Assembly (NCBI RefSeq): GCF_902859825.1
Contig: NZ_CADIKB010000013.1
Location: 91,671-155,670, forward strand
Reading direction: 5' to 3'
Source: Paraburkholderia phenoliruptrix
GTDB taxonomy: Bacteria > Pseudomonadota > Gammaproteobacteria > Burkholderiales > Burkholderiaceae
Length of the DNA stretch: 64,000 bases
Made by a program: the position numbers and the translations under genes. This document shows, in pieces, positions 52,767 through 61,727 of this stretch (position 1 is its first letter; every line of letters begins with the position of its first letter). The notes below the pieces were generated by a model, which was given only the letters and a program-made list of their open reading frames with translations, was not told where the DNA came from and did no database searches.

Positions 52767-55130
52767 ATGACTCTCCTGTACGAACAGCCATCTGCTGAAA
52801 TTCTGACGCCCGAGCAGCAACTCGAGCGGGACATTGCGCTCGTGTTGCAAACCGCGCTGGAGCACCATCACAAGGGCGAGTTCGACGATGCGCAAGCGCT
52901 CTATCGCGCCATTCTCGACGCGAAGCCGAATCACGCCGACGTCATGTACAACCTGGGCGTGCTGCTTGGCCAGGTCGCGCAGGCGGCAGACGCGTTGCCG
53001 CTGTTCGAGCAATGTCTCGGCCTGCAACCGCACAACGGCCAGTATTGGGCGGCTTACATTAGCGGCTTGATCGACGCGGGCGAAACCGCGGCCGCGTGGC
53101 TCGCTTTGGAGATGGGCCAGAAGCAGGGTCTGAAGGGGCCGGCGGTGGACGGCCTGATCGTTCGCATGGCGAACCCGGGCCTGACGGTGCAGACGGTCCC
53201 GGTAGCAACGGAAAAACCGCAGTCCCCGGAAGCCGAGCCGCCGCAAGAGACGCCGGCCGCCAAAACCAGCATCGCTGCGGGCCGCCGCATCAGCCAGCAG
53301 GAAACCAGCCGCTTCACGTCGCTGTACAACAAAGGCAATATCGCCGAGGCCGTGAAGCTCGGCGAGTCGCTGACCCAGCGTTTCCCTGCCGACGGCAACT
53401 CATGGCGCTGGCTCGGCATCGCGCTGCACCGTCAGGGCCGCTACGACGATGCGCTCCCGCCATTGCGCAAAGCTGCCGAACTGAACCCCGAGGAGCTGGA
53501 AACCCGCACTGTACTCGCGGATACCCTGCGCCTGAAAAACATGCTGGCGGAGGCAGAGCGGGAATGCCGTGCAATCGTCGCAATCAATGCGGACAGCGCC
53601 GAGGCACAACGTATCCTCGGCATAGCGCTGGTTCACCAGGGACAGGTGGCCGAAGGCCTCGCCGCCGCTCGCCGGGCAATTGAAATTGCGCCCAACAACG
53701 CGTCGGTGCACAGCTCGCTTGGCGTGCTGCAGCTCGATCTCGGCCTAGTTCAGGAAGCCGAGGAATCGTTTCGCACCGCTTTGCAAAAAGATCCGAAAGA
53801 CGCGATTGCGGCGAACAACTATCTGTTCGCACTCTCGCACAACCCGACGATCGACCACGACACGCTGTTCGCCGAGCACACCGGTTTCGCGCGTCAACAT
53901 GAAGACCCTGTGCGCTCGCAATGGCCAAACCATGCGAACAAGCGTTCGCCGGATCGCAAGCTGAAAATCGGCTTCGTTTCAGGCGACCTGTTCCGGCACG
54001 CCGTGGCGTCGTACCTGCTGCCTATCCTCGAGCATCTCGCAAAGGACGATAGCCTGTCGCTGCACGTGTACAACAACCACGTCCTCGAAGACGACTACAC
54101 GCAAGCGTTGCGCGCTTGCGCCGACACGTGGCAGCAGATCACCGGCATGCCAGACGCGCAACTGGCCAACAAGATCCGCGACGAACGCATCGACATTCTG
54201 TTCGATCTGTCCGGACACACGGGCCGCAACCGTCTGCTGACTTTCGTGCGCAAGCCGGCGCCGATCCAGGTGACGTGGATGGGCTATCCGGGCACCACGG
54301 GCCTCAGCGCAATGGACTACTACCTCGTGGACAAATACGGTGTCCCGTTCGGCGCGCCGGAAAGTCAGTTCTCCGAGAAGATCGTGCATCTGCCTTCGAG
54401 CGCGACGTTCCTGCCCGAGAAGAGTGCGCCGCCCGTCAACTTTTTGCCGGCGATGCATAACGGTCACATCACCTTCGGCAGCTTCAACCGTCTGAACAAG
54501 CTGCGCCGCGACGTGATCGCGCTGTGGGCGGAGCTGCTGCGCGCGCTGCCGGACGCAAAAATGCTGCTCGGCGCGATCGCCACTGATCAGGACGAACAGA
54601 TGCTGATCGACTGGTTCACCGCGGAAGGCATCGACCGTGAGCGCCTCACCTTCCGCCGCCGTTCGAGCATTCCGGTGTATCTGCAACAGCACTTCCACGT
54701 CGACATCTGTCTCGACACCTTCCCGTACACGGGTTCCACCACGGTGCTCAACTCGCTGTGGATGGGCGTGCCGACGCTGACCATCGCAGGCAGCACGCTG
54801 GCGAGCCGCGCTGGCACCACGTGGATGTCACATGTCGGTCTGGAACAGTTCGTTGTGGCAAACAAGGAAGAATTCGTCGCGCGCGGCGTAGCGCTAGCGT
54901 CCGACATTCCCGCACTCGCCGAAATCCGCATGAGCCTGCGTGAACGCTGCGCTGCGTCAGCGGCATTCCGCCCGGATGTGGTCGCCGCGGGCGTCTCGCG
55001 CGCGCTGCGCATCATGTGGCAACGGTGGTGCGCCGGCGAGTCGGCCGCCGCCTTCGAAGTTTCGATGGACGACCTCAGCGGCGCGCTCAATCGGTCGCCG
55101 GTGTTGTCAGATAAAGGAGACACCAAGTGA
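52767..55130 (+). CDS. TPR and GT41 (OGT/SPINDLY-like) protein O-glycosyltransferase
   Basis: This is the predicted flagellin O-glycosyltransferase. The product is 787 residues from the ATG at 52767. Residues about 20-380 are tetratricopeptide repeats (for example FDDAQALYRAILDAKPNHADVMYNLGVLL). From about 395 comes a GT41 domain: KIGFVSGDLFRHAVASYLLP (the His matches the OGT active-site His near 411), FGSFNRLNKLRRDVIALW (Lys near 576, like OGT Lys842) and FPYTGSTTVLNSLWMGVPTLTIAG...SRAGTTWMSHVGL. It is cytoplasmic. It lies right after fliCDT and overlaps the aminotransferase start. Similar genes next to fliC glycosylate flagellin in Burkholderia. Confidence 0.9.
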   Translation: MTLLYEQPSAEILTPEQQLERDIALVLQTALEHHHKGEFDDAQALYRAILDAKPNHADVMYNLGVLLGQVAQAADALPLFEQCLGLQPHNGQYWAAYISGLIDAGETAAAWLALEMGQKQGLKGPAVDGLIVRMANPGLTVQTVPVATEKPQSPEAEPPQETPAAKTSIAAGRRISQQETSRFTSLYNKGNIAEAVKLGESLTQRFPADGNSWRWLGIALHRQGRYDDALPPLRKAAELNPEELETRTVLADTLRLKNMLAEAERECRAIVAINADSAEAQRILGIALVHQGQVAEGLAAARRAIEIAPNNASVHSSLGVLQLDLGLVQEAEESFRTALQKDPKDAIAANNYLFALSHNPTIDHDTLFAEHTGFARQHEDPVRSQWPNHANKRSPDRKLKIGFVSGDLFRHAVASYLLPILEHLAKDDSLSLHVYNNHVLEDDYTQALRACADTWQQITGMPDAQLANKIRDERIDILFDLSGHTGRNRLLTFVRKPAPIQVTWMGYPGTTGLSAMDYYLVDKYGVPFGAPESQFSEKIVHLPSSATFLPEKSAPPVNFLPAMHNGHITFGSFNRLNKLRRDVIALWAELLRALPDAKMLLGAIATDQDEQMLIDWFTAEGIDRERLTFRRRSSIPVYLQQHFHVDICLDTFPYTGSTTVLNSLWMGVPTLTIAGSTLASRAGTTWMSHVGLEQFVVANKEEFVARGVALASDIPALAEIRMSLRERCAASAAFRPDVVAAGVSRALRIMWQRWCAGESAAAFEVSMDDLSGALNRSPVLSDKGDTK

Positions 55131-56278
55131 ACGCACCTTTGCCGCTGCGCGTGGTCGAGCCGCAGGCCGATGAGCGAATCTACGTCACCCAGCCTCATCT
55201 TGCGCCGCTGGAAGAGTTCATCCCTTATTTGCGCCAGATCTGGGACAGCAAGGTACTCACCAACGGCGGCCCGTTTCACCAGCAGTTCGAAAACGAACTG
55301 TGCAAGTATCTCGGCGTGCGGCATCTTTCGCTGTTCACGAACGGCACGCTCGCGCTCCTCACCGCGCTTCAGGCGTTGCGCGTGACGGGCGAAGTGATCA
55401 CGACGCCCTACTCGTTCGTCGCGACCGCGCATTCGCTCGTGTGGAACGGCATCAAACCGGTATTCGTCGACGTCGATCCGGACACGCTGAACCTCGATCC
55501 CGCGAAGATCGAAGCCGCCATCACACCGCAGACCACCGCCATCATGCCGGTGCATTGTTACGGCAAGCCGTGTAACGTCGAGGCCATCCAGAAGATCGCC
55601 GACAACTACAACCTGAAGGTGATCTACGACGCCGCGCACGCATTCGGCGTGCAGACCGACACGGGGAGCGTGCTCGAATATGGCGATCTGGCGGTGCTGA
55701 GCTTTCATGCCACGAAGGTCTTCAACACCTTCGAAGGCGGCGCGATCATTTGCCAGGACGCGAAGACCAAGCAGCGCATCGACCACCTCAAGAACTTCGG
55801 TTTCGTCGACGAAGTGACCGTGGTCGCATCGGGCATCAACGGCAAGATGAGCGAAATCAATGCCGCGTTCGGCCTGTTGCAGCTGCAGCACATCGACGAA
55901 GCACTGGCGCGCCGCGCGCAGATCGACGCGGTTTATCGCGAGCGGCTTCGCGACATTCCCGGCATTCGCTGCCTGCCGAAAGGCGGCGAAAAGGTAGCGA
56001 ACCATTCGTACTTTCCGATTCTGGTCGGCCCGGAATTCCCGGTGAGCCGCGACGTGCTGTACCAGAAGTTCCGCGACCACGACATCTACGCGCGCCGCTA
56101 CTTCTACCCGCTGATTTCCGATTTTCCGATCTATCGCGGGCTTCCGTCCGCGCGCCGGGAAAATCTGCCTGTCGCACATGCGGCCGCGCAGCAAGTGCTG
56201 TGTCTGCCGATTTTCCCGGCACTCACCGACGGCATGCTCGATCGCATCGTCGGCATTATCGCGGACTGCCGGTCATGA
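55127..56278 (+). CDS. DegT/VioA-type sugar aminotransferase
   Basis: This is a PLP enzyme predicted to convert a 4-keto-6-deoxy sugar nucleotide to the 4-amino sugar. The product is 383 residues from the GTG at 55127, after AAAGGAG and overlapping the upstream stop (GTGA). The PLP Lys is about Lys197 in SFHATKVFNTFEGGAII. FTNGTLALLTALQALRVTGEVITTPYSFVATAHSLVW and the Asp in VIYDAAHAFGVQ are typical. dTDP-4-keto-6-deoxyglucose is the likely substrate (giving dTDP-Qui4N), by comparison with VioA. RmlA/RmlB are not in the window. Confidence 0.9.
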   Translation: MNAPLPLRVVEPQADERIYVTQPHLAPLEEFIPYLRQIWDSKVLTNGGPFHQQFENELCKYLGVRHLSLFTNGTLALLTALQALRVTGEVITTPYSFVATAHSLVWNGIKPVFVDVDPDTLNLDPAKIEAAITPQTTAIMPVHCYGKPCNVEAIQKIADNYNLKVIYDAAHAFGVQTDTGSVLEYGDLAVLSFHATKVFNTFEGGAIICQDAKTKQRIDHLKNFGFVDEVTVVASGINGKMSEINAAFGLLQLQHIDEALARRAQIDAVYRERLRDIPGIRCLPKGGEKVANHSYFPILVGPEFPVSRDVLYQKFRDHDIYARRYFYPLISDFPIYRGLPSARRENLPVAHAAAQQVLCLPIFPALTDGMLDRIVGIIADCRS

Positions 56279-57315
56279 CGTCCCCGGTTCAATCGAGCGG
56301 GGTGCAGGCGCGCATTCTCGATATCGCCGGGTATCTGCCGCAGCAGATCCTGACGAACGATGAACTTGCCGCGCTTTATCCCGAATGGTCGGCGGACAAG
56401 ATTCTCGCCAAGACCGGCATTCGCGAGCGGCATATTGCAGCGGCCGGACAAACCGCTGCGGACCTCGCCTACGAAGCGGCACGCAATCTCTTCGCCCAGA
56501 ACGCGGTGAGCGCAGAGGACGTCGATTTCGTGATTCTGTGCACGCAGGCGCCCGACTATGTGCTGCCGACTTCCGCCTGCCTGTTGCAGGACCGGCTTGG
56601 CATTGCGACTCGCGCGGGCGCGCTCGACATCAATCTCGGTTGCTCCGGCTATGTGTATGGGCTTTCGCTCGCCAAGGGCCTCGTCGAAACCGGCGCCGCG
56701 CGGTGCGTGCTGCTGCTGACCGCCGACACCTATTCGAAATACATCCATCCGCTCGACAGGAGCGTGCGCACCCTGTTCGGCGACGGCGCGAGTGCGACGG
56801 CGATCGTCGGCTCGACAGACGGCAGCGGGTCGATCGGCCCATTCGTGTTCGGCACCGACGGCCGCGGCGCTGACAACCTGATCGTGAAGGCGGGATTGTT
56901 CCGCGAGCCGAAAAGCGTCGCCAGCGCAATCGAGAAAGAAGACGCCTCCGGCAATGTCCGCACCGACGAGCATCTGTATATGAACGGCGCGGAGGTGATG
57001 GCGTTCTCGCTTGCGGAAGTGCCCAAGGCCGCGACGTCGCTGCTCGAAAAGGCCGGCATGGACCGCGAGGACATCGACTTCTTCGTGCTGCATCAGGCCA
57101 ACCGTTTCATGCTCGAAGCGCTGCGCAAGAAAATGAAGATACCGGAGAGCAGATTTCCGATCGTCATGGAGCAATGCGGCAACACCGTGTCATCGACCGT
57201 ACCGCTCGCGCTGAAACAGATGCAGGACGACGGCATGCTGCGGCACGGCAGCCGATTGATGTTGTTGGGCTTTGGCGTCGGCTACTCATGGGCCGGCTGC
57301 CTTGTCAATTACTAG
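56275..57315 (+). CDS. KASIII-type 3-oxoacyl-ACP synthase, copy 1
   Basis: This is a FabH-like condensing enzyme of 346 residues. The Cys-His-Asn triad is intact: Cys123 in NLGCSGYVYGL, His273 in LHQANRFM and Asn303 in QCGNTVSSTVP. The ATG overlaps the aminotransferase stop (ATGA). The likely reaction is acetyl-CoA plus malonyl-ACP giving acetoacetyl-ACP on the neighbouring ACP. It is not housekeeping fabH: no plsX/fabD/fabG neighbours, but a sugar aminotransferase and its own ACP. Confidence 0.9.
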   Translation: MTSPVQSSGVQARILDIAGYLPQQILTNDELAALYPEWSADKILAKTGIRERHIAAAGQTAADLAYEAARNLFAQNAVSAEDVDFVILCTQAPDYVLPTSACLLQDRLGIATRAGALDINLGCSGYVYGLSLAKGLVETGAARCVLLLTADTYSKYIHPLDRSVRTLFGDGASATAIVGSTDGSGSIGPFVFGTDGRGADNLIVKAGLFREPKSVASAIEKEDASGNVRTDEHLYMNGAEVMAFSLAEVPKAATSLLEKAGMDREDIDFFVLHQANRFMLEALRKKMKIPESRFPIVMEQCGNTVSSTVPLALKQMQDDGMLRHGSRLMLLGFGVGYSWAGCLVNY

Positions 57316-57326
57316 TAGGAGCAGAC

Positions 57327-57554
57327 ATGGAACACTTTTACGAAGGCATGGCCGAAATTCTCGAGATCGACGCAAGCATCGTTACGCCGGAGCTCGATTT
57401 GCACGAACACAACTGGGATTCGCTCGCGGTGGTGTCGACGATTGCACTCGTCGACGACTGCTTCAGCGTGATGCTGAGCGGCCAGGCGCTGAACAACTGC
57501 AACACCATTGCCGACATCGAAGCGCTGATCAGCACTGCGAAGAAGGCTGCCTGA
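57327..57554 (+). CDS. Acyl carrier protein of the glycan cluster
   Basis: The product is a 75-residue acidic carrier. The phosphopantetheine Ser is Ser32 in HNWDSLAVVSTIALVDD. TAGGAG precedes the ATG. It differs strongly from housekeeping AcpP (no DSLDTVEL). It sits between two KASIII genes, so it probably carries the growing acyl group for the sugar. Confidence 0.92.
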   Translation: MEHFYEGMAEILEIDASIVTPELDLHEHNWDSLAVVSTIALVDDCFSVMLSGQALNNCNTIADIEALISTAKKAA

Positions 57555-57564
57555 GGAGTCAAGC

Positions 57565-58629
57565 ATGAGTTCGCCGGACTTCGTCGCAGGCCGCGAGTTA
57601 CACACGCAATCCGCCCGCATTGCGGGTGTGGTGTCGTGCGTGCCGTCACAGCAGGTGGATAACGACCACTTTGCGGAAAGGTTTGATGCGTCGGCCGTCC
57701 GTGATGTCGTCAAGATGATTGGTGTGAACCGGCGCCGTTGGGCAGACGCGCAAACGAGCGCTGGCGACCTGTGCCGCAAGGCCGGGGAAACATTGCTTGC
57801 CGGGCTCGGCTGGCAGGCGGACTCCATCGACGCGCTGATCTTCGTTTCGCAAACGCCCGACTATCGCCTGCCCGGCACCGCCTTTGCGTTGCAGGCCGAT
57901 TTGGGCTTGCCGGTTTCGTGCCTCGCGTTGGATATCAACCTGGGCTGCTCCGGCTACCCGCAGGCGCTGTGGCTCGGCATGAACCTGATCCAGACCGGCG
58001 CGGCAAAACGCGTTCTGCTGGCGGTAGGCGACACCATCAGCAAGCTGGTCGATCCGGCGGATCGCTCCACCGCGCTGCTGTTCGGCGACGCTGGCACGAT
58101 GACGGCGCTGGAGGCGTCGGCGGGCGATGCCCCCGCGCACTTCATCATCGGCGCGGACGGCCGGGGCGTGCGTAATCTGATTGTGCCCGCCGGCGGCTTC
58201 AAGCCTTACGACACAACCGCCGACGAACGCATGGCGGGCAAATCGGCGGAATGCCTGTTCATGGACGGCGGCGAAATCTTCAATTTCACGCTCAATGCAG
58301 TGCCGAAGCTCGTAGCGCGCACGCTCGAGATTGCCGGCCGCGACAAGGCAACTTACGACGCGTTTCTGTTCCATCAGGCAAACCTGTTCATGCTCAAGCA
58401 TCTGAGCAAGAAGGCGGGACTGCCGGCCGAGCGCGTTCCGACCAATATCGGTGAATACGGCAATACGAGCTGCGCGTCGATTCCGCTCCTCATGACGACC
58501 GAGTTGAAAAACCGTCTGAAAGAAGAAGCGCTGCATCTCGGCATGTTCGGCTTTGGCGTCGGTTATTCGTGGGCATCGGCGGCGCTTCAGGTCGGGCCGC
58601 TCGCTATCGTGGACACCATCGAAACATGA
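57565..58629 (+). CDS. KASIII-type 3-oxoacyl-ACP synthase, copy 2
   Basis: This is a second FabH-like enzyme of 354 residues, clearly diverged from copy 1 but with the full triad: Cys128 in NLGCSGYPQALW, His270 in FHQANLFML and Asn300 in EYGNTSCASIP. GAGGAG precedes the ATG. Two complete KASIII enzymes around one ACP suggest either two condensing steps or one condensing and one acyl-transfer role. It overlaps the SDR start (ATGA). Confidence 0.9.
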   Translation: MSSPDFVAGRELHTQSARIAGVVSCVPSQQVDNDHFAERFDASAVRDVVKMIGVNRRRWADAQTSAGDLCRKAGETLLAGLGWQADSIDALIFVSQTPDYRLPGTAFALQADLGLPVSCLALDINLGCSGYPQALWLGMNLIQTGAAKRVLLAVGDTISKLVDPADRSTALLFGDAGTMTALEASAGDAPAHFIIGADGRGVRNLIVPAGGFKPYDTTADERMAGKSAECLFMDGGEIFNFTLNAVPKLVARTLEIAGRDKATYDAFLFHQANLFMLKHLSKKAGLPAERVPTNIGEYGNTSCASIPLLMTTELKNRLKEEALHLGMFGFGVGYSWASAALQVGPLAIVDTIET

Positions 58630-59390
58630 CTCTCTTCGCAAAAGACTGCCTCGCCGGTGGCCTCTTCCTGGTCACTGGCGCGTCGTCCGGCATTGGCCGG
58701 GCGAGCGCGACGCTGATCGCGAGCCTGGGCGGGCGTGTGATTGCCGCTGGGCGCGACGAGGCTCGTCTTCAGGCGACGCTCGCCGGCCTCGAAGGAAGTG
58801 GTCACGCCACGGCCGCCGTATCGCTCACTGACGCCGATCAGACCGCCGACTGGGTCAGCCAGCTCGCGCAGACACACGGCACGTTTGCCGGCGTGTTCCA
58901 TGCCGCCGGCGTCGAGTTGATCCGTCCAGCCAAGCTCACGAAACAGGACCAACTGGAACAGGTGTTCGGCAGCAGTGTTTATGCGGGGTTTGGCATTGCT
59001 CGCGCGGCCAGCAAGAAAGATGTGATCGCGAATGGCGGCTCGCTGGTTTTCATGTCGTCGGTGGCGGGATCGACCGGCCAGGCCGGGATGACGGCCTATT
59101 CCGCAGCCAAGGCGGCTATCGACGGAATGGTTCGCTCGCTCGCCTGCGAAATGGCTCCGCGCAAGATTCGCGTCAACTCGATCGCGGCCGGGGCGGTCCG
59201 CACCGCCATGCACGACCGCCTGACAGGCGGCAGCCCCGACGAAGCGCTGGCCGCTTACGAAAAGAGCCATCTGCTCGGTTTCGGCGAAGCGGGCGACGTT
59301 GCGCAGTCCGCGCTCTTCCTGCTGAGCGGCGCGAGCCGCTGGATCACCGGCACGACGCTCGTCGTCGACGGCGGATACAAGGTGCGGTGA
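58626..59390 (+). CDS. SDR-family reductase (FabG-like)
   Basis: This is a 254-residue short-chain dehydrogenase. The cofactor motif TGASSGIG is near 17-24, catalytic Ser near 144-145 and Y-x3-K at 158-162 (AYSAAKAA). The C-terminal WITGTTLVVDGGYKVR is typical. In this context it most likely reduces the 3-oxoacyl-ACP to the 3-hydroxyacyl form. It overlaps both neighbours by a few bases. Confidence 0.9.
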   Translation: MTLFAKDCLAGGLFLVTGASSGIGRASATLIASLGGRVIAAGRDEARLQATLAGLEGSGHATAAVSLTDADQTADWVSQLAQTHGTFAGVFHAAGVELIRPAKLTKQDQLEQVFGSSVYAGFGIARAASKKDVIANGGSLVFMSSVAGSTGQAGMTAYSAAKAAIDGMVRSLACEMAPRKIRVNSIAAGAVRTAMHDRLTGGSPDEALAAYEKSHLLGFGEAGDVAQSALFLLSGASRWITGTTLVVDGGYKVR

Positions 59391-60022
59391 TGACGAAGCG
59401 ATTGATCGTGGCCGGCTGCGGCGCCTTTGCACGCGAGCTGATCAACTGGGCGCAAGACGCGGCGGACGCCGACAGCGGCCCTGCCATCAGCGCTTTTCTC
59501 GACGTCAGCCCGGCCGCGCTCGAAGGTTATCCGTACCAACTGGAATGGCGTGGCGACATCGACGACTATTGCGCGCGGGACGGCGAAACCGTCGTGGTCG
59601 CAGTCGGCGATCCGGCAGCCCGGCGCGACGTGGTTACGCGTCTGCGCGCACGCGGCGCCGTCTTCGCGACGCTCGTGCATCCCCGCGCTGTCGTCGCGCG
59701 TTCCGCCGTATTGGGCGAAGGCGTGGTGGTATGTCCTCAGGCGGTGATCTCGGCTGACGCCCAGGTGGGCGACTTCGTCGCGATCAACGTGATGTCGAGC
59801 GTCGGCCATGACGTCAAGCTTGGCGCCTACTCGACGCTCAGTTCGCACGTCGATCTGACCGGTTATGTGCAAACCGGCGAAGGCGTGTTCTTCGGCAGCG
59901 GCGCCAAGATCCTGCCCAAGGTCAGGATCGGCGCGCGCGCGAAGGTAGGCGCCGGCGCGATCGTCATGCGCTCCGTACCGGAAGACGCCGTCGTGTACGC
60001 CGCTCCCGCGAGGAGGCTGTGA
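59390..60022 (+). CDS. NeuD/PglD-like sugar N-acyltransferase
   Basis: The product is 210 residues. The N-terminal Rossmann-like half (RLIVAGCGAFARELINWAQDA) is followed by left-handed beta-helix hexapeptide repeats (VVVCPQAVISADAQVGDFVAINVMSSVGHDVKLGAYSTL...). The catalytic His is His140 in SVGHDVKLG. This is the PglD/NeuD architecture, which acylates amino sugars. I predict it transfers the acyl group made by the neighbouring genes to the 4-amino sugar. The start is ATG at 59390, overlapping the SDR stop; a GTG at 59387 is in frame. Confidence 0.87.
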   Translation: MTKRLIVAGCGAFARELINWAQDAADADSGPAISAFLDVSPAALEGYPYQLEWRGDIDDYCARDGETVVVAVGDPAARRDVVTRLRARGAVFATLVHPRAVVARSAVLGEGVVVCPQAVISADAQVGDFVAINVMSSVGHDVKLGAYSTLSSHVDLTGYVQTGEGVFFGSGAKILPKVRIGARAKVGAGAIVMRSVPEDAVVYAAPARRL

Positions 60023-60023
60023 G

Positions 60024-61115
60024 ATGACACTGGACCGGCTCCTGTTCGATGAATACTGGCATCTGGCCTGTCATCGCCGCGAGCTTGCCAATGACGGCGA
60101 TTTCATCAAATTCGACGGCGTGTCCGGCGAAGTCGTGATCTTCAACGATAGGGGCGAACTCGTCGCGTTCGACAATATCTGTCCTCACCGCGGTGCGCGG
60201 ATCTACACGGACGCGCACGGCAATCGCCCCGCCACCTGCGGCTATCACGGCTGGACCTATAGAAATGGCACCGTCATCGTGCCGCAAAGGCAACGCTTCA
60301 AGGCGTGCGACATCGACCGGGCACGCTTCAAGACTTTAAAGGTGGAGTGGTGCGGCGATTTCGTGTTCTTCGCCGTCAGCCCGCGCATGGGCTTGTATGA
60401 GCAGTTGGGAAAGACGGCTGAAATTCTCGAGAACATTTCGTTCAATGTGGATCGCCGCGTGGACGTGAACCGTTACGACTACGAATGCTATTGGCCGCTC
60501 GCGGTCGAGAACGCGCTCGAGCCGTATCACATCGATGCCGTGCACGCGGAAACGCTTGCCACATTGCAGCTTGCCGACGGCGAAAACGTGTTCGACGGCG
60601 CGAACTCGATCTGGTACGCGCCGCTCGGCAATTCGCGCGTGGCTAGCCAATTGGGCCGCCTGCGCAAGCTGTTTAGCATCGACTACCAGTACGAGGGATA
60701 TATGAGCGTGTATATCTTCCCGTTCACGATGATTTCCTCGACGTACGGCTATTCGTATTCGTTGCAGCACTTCTTCCCGTCCTGCAATGGCGCGGACCGG
60801 ACGCACTTCACGAGCCGTCTGTATGCGTCCCCTACCGTGAATGCGAATGCCGCACAGATGCTCGGCTCGTTCTTCGAATCCACTATCCGGATGAACCGAC
60901 AGGTGTTCGAGGAAGACCACGAAGTCTGCAAGCTGCTGCCCAGGGAAAGCTGGTCGAGCAAGGCGCTTCGCTTTCCATCCGATGCGGAGGCAAAGATCGA
61001 TCATTTCAGGCAATCGTGCCGGGCTGTGAGCGAGGCGCGTGTTGCCGGATTGCACCGGATTCAAACATCAATCGAAGAAGACGCTTCGCCTTACACGGCG
61101 CGCACTGTCGATTGA
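60024..61115 (+). CDS. Rieske-type non-heme iron oxygenase
   Basis: This is a 363-residue oxygenase alpha-type protein. The Rieske cluster ligands are Cys53, His55, Cys72 and His75 (CPHRG and CGYHGW). The mononuclear iron site is in the segment ENALEPYHIDAVH (His169, His174; the third ligand lies further on). AGGAGG precedes the ATG. No ferredoxin or reductase gene is next to it. It may hydroxylate the sugar acyl chain or the sugar itself; the substrate is not known. Confidence 0.9.
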   Translation: MTLDRLLFDEYWHLACHRRELANDGDFIKFDGVSGEVVIFNDRGELVAFDNICPHRGARIYTDAHGNRPATCGYHGWTYRNGTVIVPQRQRFKACDIDRARFKTLKVEWCGDFVFFAVSPRMGLYEQLGKTAEILENISFNVDRRVDVNRYDYECYWPLAVENALEPYHIDAVHAETLATLQLADGENVFDGANSIWYAPLGNSRVASQLGRLRKLFSIDYQYEGYMSVYIFPFTMISSTYGYSYSLQHFFPSCNGADRTHFTSRLYASPTVNANAAQMLGSFFESTIRMNRQVFEEDHEVCKLLPRESWSSKALRFPSDAEAKIDHFRQSCRAVSEARVAGLHRIQTSIEEDASPYTARTVD

Positions 61116-61139
61116 AGCCTATACCAGCGAGAGTTCACC

Positions 61140-61718
61140 ATGGCGACGCCATCAAAGTTCGACAACGACACGTTCCCGCTCACGCGCGAACACATGGATG
61201 CCTTCGTGCGGCGGACTGCCGACCGGCTTTCCGAAGAGACAGGCAGGCTACTCGAAGTCGGCCCGCAGGACCGTTCACTGGTGCGCCAGTGCTTCACGAA
61301 TTTCAGCGTTGATACCTTCGACGTAGTCGACACCTACAAGCCGACAATCGTCGGCGACATCACCAAGGTCAACTCGGCGATTCCGGAAAGCGCCTACGAC
61401 GTGGTGGTGTGCATGGACGTGATCGAACACACGCTCAATCCATTCGACACCGTCAAAGAGATTCGTCGCATTCTCCGGCACGAAGGCCACCTGATGATTT
61501 CCGCGCCGTTGAACTGGCGTATTCACGGACCGTCGCCGGATTGCTGGCGCATTACGGAGCACGGCTGGAACGTTCTGCTGCGCGACTTCGATATTGTGGA
61601 AATCGACATTCTCGAATCGCCGGGGCGAGAACTCTTTCCGTTGAAGTATAACGTGCTCGCGAAGTGCAATAAGTTCAAAAACACACAGGATAACGAACTG
61701 ACGTTCCGGTTCATCTAA
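61140..61718 (+). CDS. SAM-dependent methyltransferase (class I)
   Basis: The product is 192 residues. Motif I is LLEVGPQDRS (a shortened glycine motif), motif II/III is YDVVVCMDVIEHTLNPFDTVKEIRRILRHEGHLMISAPL, typical of small-molecule methyltransferases. It probably O-methylates the glycan or its acyl group, as known for methylated viosamine-type glycans on Pseudomonas syringae flagellin. The target is inferred. Confidence 0.85.
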   Translation: MATPSKFDNDTFPLTREHMDAFVRRTADRLSEETGRLLEVGPQDRSLVRQCFTNFSVDTFDVVDTYKPTIVGDITKVNSAIPESAYDVVVCMDVIEHTLNPFDTVKEIRRILRHEGHLMISAPLNWRIHGPSPDCWRITEHGWNVLLRDFDIVEIDILESPGRELFPLKYNVLAKCNKFKNTQDNELTFRFI

Positions 61719-61727
61719 AGTGCTGAC

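Noticed and set aside
54587..56194. 535-codon minus-strand open frame across the GT41 and aminotransferase genes
   Set aside because: Shadow frame; both plus-strand genes have intact catalytic motifs.
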